In this document: positions 12,756-16,458 of the stretch, one piece after another
How positions within the stretch are numbered: position 1 is the stretch's first letter
Layout: every line of letters starts with the position of its first letter
Assembly (NCBI GenBank): GCA_947384015.1
Contig: CANDFN010000012.1
Span: 1 to 16,458 of the forward strand
Length of the DNA: 16,458 nt
Direction: 5' to 3'
Source of the DNA: an uncultured Clostridia bacterium
Lineage (GTDB): Bacteria > Bacillota > Clostridia > Christensenellales > UBA1242
Made by a program: the position numbers and the translations under genes
Notes under the pieces: generated by a model
Databases searched by the model: none
Told to the model about the DNA's origin: nothing
The model's input: the letters and a program-made list of their open reading frames with translations, nothing else

Positions 12756-13664
12756 TTACATTATTCGTTTGTCCTTGCCTGATAGGGTAATATTTATAGA
12801 AAGAGCTTTGTTTACAAGCCTACTAAATATACGTTCGTCGTAGCGGTCTAGCAAATCGTTTAAGGCTAGATTTGTGCTGATTAGGGTTGGTTTGCCGTGA
12901 ATTTGACGTGTGTTTATTAAGTTATAAAGATATTCTTTAGTAACATTTTTCAACATTGGTTCACTGCCCAAATCGTCAATAACTAGAACGTCCGCATTTA
13001 ATAGGTTAGAATAATCGTAGGCTTTTCCAATATGATAAAGCCTAGCAAGTTCGTTAAACTCAAAAGCAGTTTTAAAGCAGACGGAATAGCCTTTTTCTAT
13101 TAAAGCGCTAGTAACACATTCTAACATAAAAGTTTTTCCAGTGCCGGGTGCGCCCATAAGGTTGATGTTGATTTTATTAATCTCTGGGTAGTTGTTGCAC
13201 CACTTTGTAAGTAGGTCACAAACCTTTTTGTCATCATCCGTCATTACGTCTGTTTTACAATCTTTAAACTGTTTAAAACCTAAATTATTGTTTAGTAGGG
13301 CATTTTTTCTAACAGCCATTGCTTTTTTTATACAAGTGCAAAGCTTGCCGTCTACAATGCCAGTATCGTTACAAAGTTTGCATTCGTATTTTGGTGTTAG
13401 CGAATTTAGGTTTAAGTTTTTTTGTTTTAACAAACTGTTTAATTTATTTTGCAAAGAACTTAAATCATTCTGTAAAGTTTTTTTATCGTTTTCAAACTGA
13501 GCACGTAGAAGTTTAAGCTGAGCTGAAGAGTAGGTTACATAAACTTTGTGGAAATTTTCATCTTGGCAAAGTTCGGTAATAAATTCGTTGCATTCTTGTT
13601 CTGCCTTTAAACGTTTTTGTTGAAAGGAGGTTTTAACTTCGTTTAATAATTTAGAATTGTTCAT
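12756..13664 (-). CDS. dnaI: DnaI/DnaC-type replicative helicase loader (AAA+ ATPase)
   Basis: The 302-residue protein has the DnaI plan. A helical N-terminal domain (~1-90, partly coiled-coil) is followed by a zinc site (Cys95-x2-Cys98-x10-Cys109-x-Cys111) and an AAA+ domain. The AAA+ domain shows Walker A GAPGTGKT (171-178), Walker B VLVIDD (226-231), sensor 1 ISTN (262-265) and the arginine finger in DERIFSRL (276-283). DnaI loads the ring helicase on the origin or restart fork. The ATG at 13664 lies one base after the dnaD stop, and its Shine-Dalgarno (GGAGGT) sits inside the last codons of dnaD, so translation is coupled. A helicase-loader gene next to a DnaD/DnaB-like gene is the usual Firmicutes arrangement. 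DnaC of phage or transposon IstB are alternatives, but the context and zinc region favour the chromosomal loader. Confidence 0.92.
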   Translation of the reverse strand: MNNSKLLNEVKTSFQQKRLKAEQECNEFITELCQDENFHKVYVTYSSAQLKLLRAQFENDKKTLQNDLSSLQNKLNSLLKQKNLNLNSLTPKYECKLCNDTGIVDGKLCTCIKKAMAVRKNALLNNNLGFKQFKDCKTDVMTDDDKKVCDLLTKWCNNYPEINKININLMGAPGTGKTFMLECVTSALIEKGYSVCFKTAFEFNELARLYHIGKAYDYSNLLNADVLVIDDLGSEPMLKNVTKEYLYNLINTRQIHGKPTLISTNLALNDLLDRYDERIFSRLVNKALSINITLSGKDKRIM

Positions 13665-13665
13665 A

Positions 13666-15105
13666 TTAAACCTCCACTTCGTCTAAATTGCTTATTAAAG
13701 ACGAAATTTGCTCTTTAGTGTAATTGTTGTGAATAAGTTTTGTAGGTTCTTCTTTTGGTAGGTTAGAAGATGTTATTTTTGCCTTGTCCAAAGTTTTAAC
13801 GCCGCTTTCGTTCCAGTTAGAAAGAATTTTGTTTAGGTAACTTAAAGCATTGTTTCTGCCTGCACTTAAACTGGCAGCATACATAATAACATCATGGGTA
13901 AAGCCCCAGTTCTCTGTCCAAACAGCATAATAGTCACGGTCTGCTTTAATTACATTTCTATCTATACTTAAGGTTGTTAACACTTCTTTAATAACTGCGT
14001 CATGCGCAAGATTATCGCTAATATATTGGTTGTATGCTTTTGTGGTTACTATCCCAAGTTTGTGTAACTTATTTAATATACTGTTTAAACCCTCTAAAGT
14101 GCGTATAGAACTTTTAAAACAGTTATCTGCAACAAGTACTAAAGTGTCTGCATCATAGCCCATGTTGACCCATGGTAAAATGTAGGTGTCTATTTCTTTA
14201 GATAAATCTTCGTAATACAAACCAATTTGTTTGTTTACATTTATAGCAATAGAAATTAATTGTTCTTTGTTTTGTTCGTATCCCTCAATTTCTTTAATGC
14301 TCATTAATCTGTTTTCAAAATATCTAGTTAAAGCATTGTCTAAGGTTTGCATGTTGTTGCGCATTTTTTTGTTCTTTTGCATTTTTGCAACATAAATTAT
14401 TGTTTGTAAATCGTAACCAAAACTGTTTTTCCATTTGTTTAAATAGGTTTTATCTTCTAAAGTAATTTTTCGTGTGCTACCCATAACTGATAAAAGTTGG
14501 GTTAGGCTGTCGTCTACTAAACCTAATTCTTCAATATGAGCTTCAACTTGGGCTAGGGTTAAAATGCCATTTCTAGCCCAATCTGTGGCAACGGCTAATG
14601 CGTAACTTGGTTGAGTGGAAAACCCTCGGTCTACACAATACTTAATAATTGTTATAAGTGCATTTTGCTCCATGTGTTTACCTTTAATAAGGTCGTAAAA
14701 TCTTTCAAACTCGTTAGGCATTATGTGGCGCTTTCCAAATAATTCTTGTGCTTGAATGTTAAAATCGGTAAACTCATTTTCTTTAAACTTTTTAATAATA
14801 GTTCCAGCAGTATCTATTGGTAAGTATCTAACTTCGGTAGGGTCGGTAGTTAAAACTTGAACAAGCCCTAAACTTTCCCAATATTTAAAACAAGAAATAA
14901 TATCGTCTTCAGTAACATTTAATAATTTGGCAAAATAGGTTATATTGTTTTCTTCATCTTCGTAAGAGTTGCACTTACTTAAACCTAATATGTAAACTTT
15001 AACACAAACGTCTGGTGCATATGGCAAATAACGAGTGATAAAAGTGTTATCTATCACTGTGGTTTTATTTTTACGCTGTCCTGGGCTAAATTTACAAAAA
15101 CTCAT
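13666..15105 (-). CDS. DnaD/DnaB-like replication initiation and restart protein
   Basis: This 479-residue protein belongs to the DnaD/DnaB superfamily that remodels DNA and helps DnaI load the replicative helicase. An N-terminal winged-helix domain (~15-100, with YAPDVCVKVYILGLSKC and a DDIISCFKYWESLGLVQVL helix) is followed by what I read as four DnaD-type (DDBH2) helical units: ~131-193, ~200-270, ~287-358 and ~372-445. The last three share a W-x-N-x-G-[YF] core (WKNSFGYD, WVNMGYDA, WTENWGFTH), each followed by a helix and an [AS]L-x-x-[LI]L-type segment. Typical DnaD has one unit (~230 residues); B. subtilis DnaB (~470) has one DDBH1 plus DDBH2 units, so this resembles DnaB more in size. 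The start ATG 15105 has no Shine-Dalgarno and the -10 box is 6 bases away. It is the first gene of the operon with dnaI and the exchanger. Confidence 0.85.
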   Translation of the reverse strand: MSFCKFSPGQRKNKTTVIDNTFITRYLPYAPDVCVKVYILGLSKCNSYEDEENNITYFAKLLNVTEDDIISCFKYWESLGLVQVLTTDPTEVRYLPIDTAGTIIKKFKENEFTDFNIQAQELFGKRHIMPNEFERFYDLIKGKHMEQNALITIIKYCVDRGFSTQPSYALAVATDWARNGILTLAQVEAHIEELGLVDDSLTQLLSVMGSTRKITLEDKTYLNKWKNSFGYDLQTIIYVAKMQKNKKMRNNMQTLDNALTRYFENRLMSIKEIEGYEQNKEQLISIAINVNKQIGLYYEDLSKEIDTYILPWVNMGYDADTLVLVADNCFKSSIRTLEGLNSILNKLHKLGIVTTKAYNQYISDNLAHDAVIKEVLTTLSIDRNVIKADRDYYAVWTENWGFTHDVIMYAASLSAGRNNALSYLNKILSNWNESGVKTLDKAKITSSNLPKEEPTKLIHNNYTKEQISSLISNLDEVEV

Positions 15106-15111
15106 ATTTAG

Positions 15112-15140
15112 ATATTAGCACAAAAAAAACATTTTGTCTA
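15112..15140 (-). promoter_or_regulatory. Promoter of the dnaD-dnaI-exchanger operon
   Basis: On the minus strand TAGACA (15140-15135), a 17-base spacer with a run of eight T and TAATAT (15117-15112) end 6 bases before the ATG at 15105. Transcription would start about at the start codon, giving a leaderless mRNA. Confidence 0.55.
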
Positions 15141-15199
15141 ATAAAAGCATAATTTTGTTTTAGTAAATTTTTGGTATTTAAAGGTTTTTAATAAGCCTC

Positions 15200-15228
15200 T
15201 TGTTCTATAAAACATCAATAAATAATAA
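15200..15228 (+). promoter_or_regulatory. Weak candidate promoter of the M1 peptidase gene
   Basis: TTGTTC (15200-15205), a 17-base spacer and TAATAA (15223-15228) end 8 bases before ATG 15237. Both boxes are weak. TATAAA at 15206-15211 is an alternative -10 without a good -35. Confidence 0.3.
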
Positions 15229-15236
15229 AATTTATT

Positions 15237-16458
15237 ATGAAAAAAGTGCTACTTTCAATTTTGGTTGGCTTATTGGTTGTTACAGGTTTTTGTTTTTCTG
15301 GTTGTAAGAAAAAGAATAATCTAGACAAGATAAGCGCTAATTTAACAAACTATACACTAGATGTTGTGTTAGATGTGGACAATAAAACTGCAACAGCAAA
15401 GCAAGAGGTTGATTACATAAATTCTGGTGAGGTTGTGCTAAAGAATGTTTGTTTTCATCTTTACCCTCAGTTTTTTAAAGAGGGGGCAACTAACTATATT
15501 GTGCCTCCAACTAAAATGAATTCGGCATACCCTTATGGTTTAAGTTATGCTCAATTTAATATTCAACGCGTGGTGGTTGACGGGCAAGATTGTGCAATTA
15601 AATATTTGGGAGATTATGACAGCATTTTAGATGTGCCGTTAAACGACAGTCTGCTTCCAAATGCAAGGGTTAAAATAGAAATAGAGTTTAGTTTTACCTT
15701 GCCTAATTGCAGACATCGTTTTGGTTATGGAGATAACACAATTAACATTGCAAATTTCTACCCGATAGCTTGTGTGTATGATAAAGAAGGTTTTAATGTT
15801 GCACCATATCATTCTAATGGAGATCCTTTTTATTCTAGCATGGCAAATTATGAGGTTAACCTAAAACTAGATAAAAACTATGTTGTGGCAGGCAGTGGGA
15901 ACTTGATTTCTAAAACGGAAGAGGGTAATTATTCAAACTATAAATATTCTGCAAAAGTTATAAGAGATTTTGCTTTGGTTGTAAGTAATAAGTTTAAGGT
16001 TATATCTGCAAAAGCTGGGGACGTTAATGTGGAGTATTATTACTTTGACGATAATTATGCCGACACTTCACTAAAGGCAGGTGTAGATGCAATAAACACT
16101 TTTTCTAAAAAGTTTGGAAACTATCCTTATAAAAACTTTGCACTTGTTAAAGCAGATTTTATTCAAGGCGGAATGGAATTTCCAAACCTTGTTATGATTA
16201 GTGCGGACATTACAAGTTTGGACGATTATTTATATGTAATTGTTCACGAAACCGCGCATCAATGGTGGTATGGAGTTGTTGGTAATGATGAATATTCCTA
16301 CCCATGGCTGGACGAAGCTTTGGTTGAATATTGTAGTGTTTTGTTTTACGATTATAATAAGGATTATAATTTAACACATCAAAAAATGGTGGAAATAAAC
16401 CGTGAAAATTACTCGTTATTTATAACAGTTTATGAGGATGTGTTAGGGGAAATTGACA
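15237..16458 (+). CDS. M1-family metallopeptidase, probable lipoprotein (5' part; continues beyond the window)
   Basis: The frame is open from ATG 15237 to the window edge (407 codons seen). The N-terminus is a lipoprotein signal: MKKVLLSILVGLLVV core and FSGC lipobox, with Cys23 as the predicted lipidated residue. The body matches M1 zinc aminopeptidases: an N-terminal beta domain (LDVVLDVDNKTATAKQEV start), the exopeptidase motif GGMEFP (311-316) and the zinc site HETAH (His337, Glu338, His341), with Glu360 in WLDEAL 18 residues beyond the second His. Such enzymes trim N-terminal residues from peptides. The lipoprotein form would act outside the cytoplasmic membrane, in line with peptide scavenging. 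There is no Shine-Dalgarno before the ATG. It is divergent from dnaD across 131 bases. Family members usually span 450-700 residues, so about a third or more is missing. Confidence 0.9.
   Translation, partial: MKKVLLSILVGLLVVTGFCFSGCKKKNNLDKISANLTNYTLDVVLDVDNKTATAKQEVDYINSGEVVLKNVCFHLYPQFFKEGATNYIVPPTKMNSAYPYGLSYAQFNIQRVVVDGQDCAIKYLGDYDSILDVPLNDSLLPNARVKIEIEFSFTLPNCRHRFGYGDNTINIANFYPIACVYDKEGFNVAPYHSNGDPFYSSMANYEVNLKLDKNYVVAGSGNLISKTEEGNYSNYKYSAKVIRDFALVVSNKFKVISAKAGDVNVEYYYFDDNYADTSLKAGVDAINTFSKKFGNYPYKNFALVKADFIQGGMEFPNLVMISADITSLDDYLYVIVHETAHQWWYGVVGNDEYSYPWLDEALVEYCSVLFYDYNKDYNLTHQKMVEINRENYSLFITVYEDVLGEID

Overview
The window looks like chromosomal DNA from a low-GC, endospore-forming member of the Firmicutes, most likely an anaerobic clostridium-type lineage. 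The sequence is strongly AT-rich, with intergenic stretches that are almost pure A/T. It carries a SpoIVB-type sporulation protease, a DnaD/DnaI-type primosome pair found mainly in Firmicutes, an Fe-S flavin enoate-reductase-type enzyme typical of anaerobes, and strong AGGAG Shine-Dalgarno sites. No species can be named from the sequence alone. No phage, insertion sequence, CRISPR array or defence island is visible.

Layout. (1) 1-2204 is a translation and RNA-turnover block: the 3' end of pnp (+) faces an unrecognised helical-protein gene (-) and rpsO (-). pnp and rpsO converge instead of forming the usual rpsO-pnp pair, and an A/T-rich 18-bp tandem repeat lies between the orphan gene and rpsO. 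(2) 2216-4617 holds spoIVB (+) and a convergent S66-family LD-carboxypeptidase/MccF-like gene (-), which share a bidirectional terminator. (3) 4672-5570 starts with two divergent promoters built on one palindromic -35 box. Next come a tRNA-Gly(CCC) with an odd T-loop and a small membrane-protein gene broken by an in-frame stop after codon 9. (4) 5600-10114 is a five-gene probable operon: Fe-S/FAD/FMN enoate-reductase-like enzyme, unknown protein, two tandem paralogous hexapeptide acetyltransferases, and a two-TM-helix unknown protein, closed by a terminator. (5) 10274-11563 is a monocistronic ferritin-like diiron protein. (6) 11566-11739 is a short ORF that looks like the N-terminal stub of a SAM methyltransferase, with its own promoter. 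(7) 15140-11720 (-) is a three-gene operon: DnaD/DnaB-like replication protein with apparently four DnaD-type repeats, DnaI/DnaC-type helicase loader (translationally coupled), and a CaCA-family Na+/Ca2+ exchanger. (8) 15237-16458 (+) is the start of an M1-family metallopeptidase lipoprotein that runs off the window.

Most genes are ordinary housekeeping. The parts that repay a second look are the nonsense-broken gene, the shared-35 divergent promoters, the rpsO leader with mutually exclusive pairings, the four-repeat DnaD protein, and several genes whose best -10 box sits 6-8 bases from the start codon with no Shine-Dalgarno site. I see no convincing evidence for a wholly new multi-gene system.
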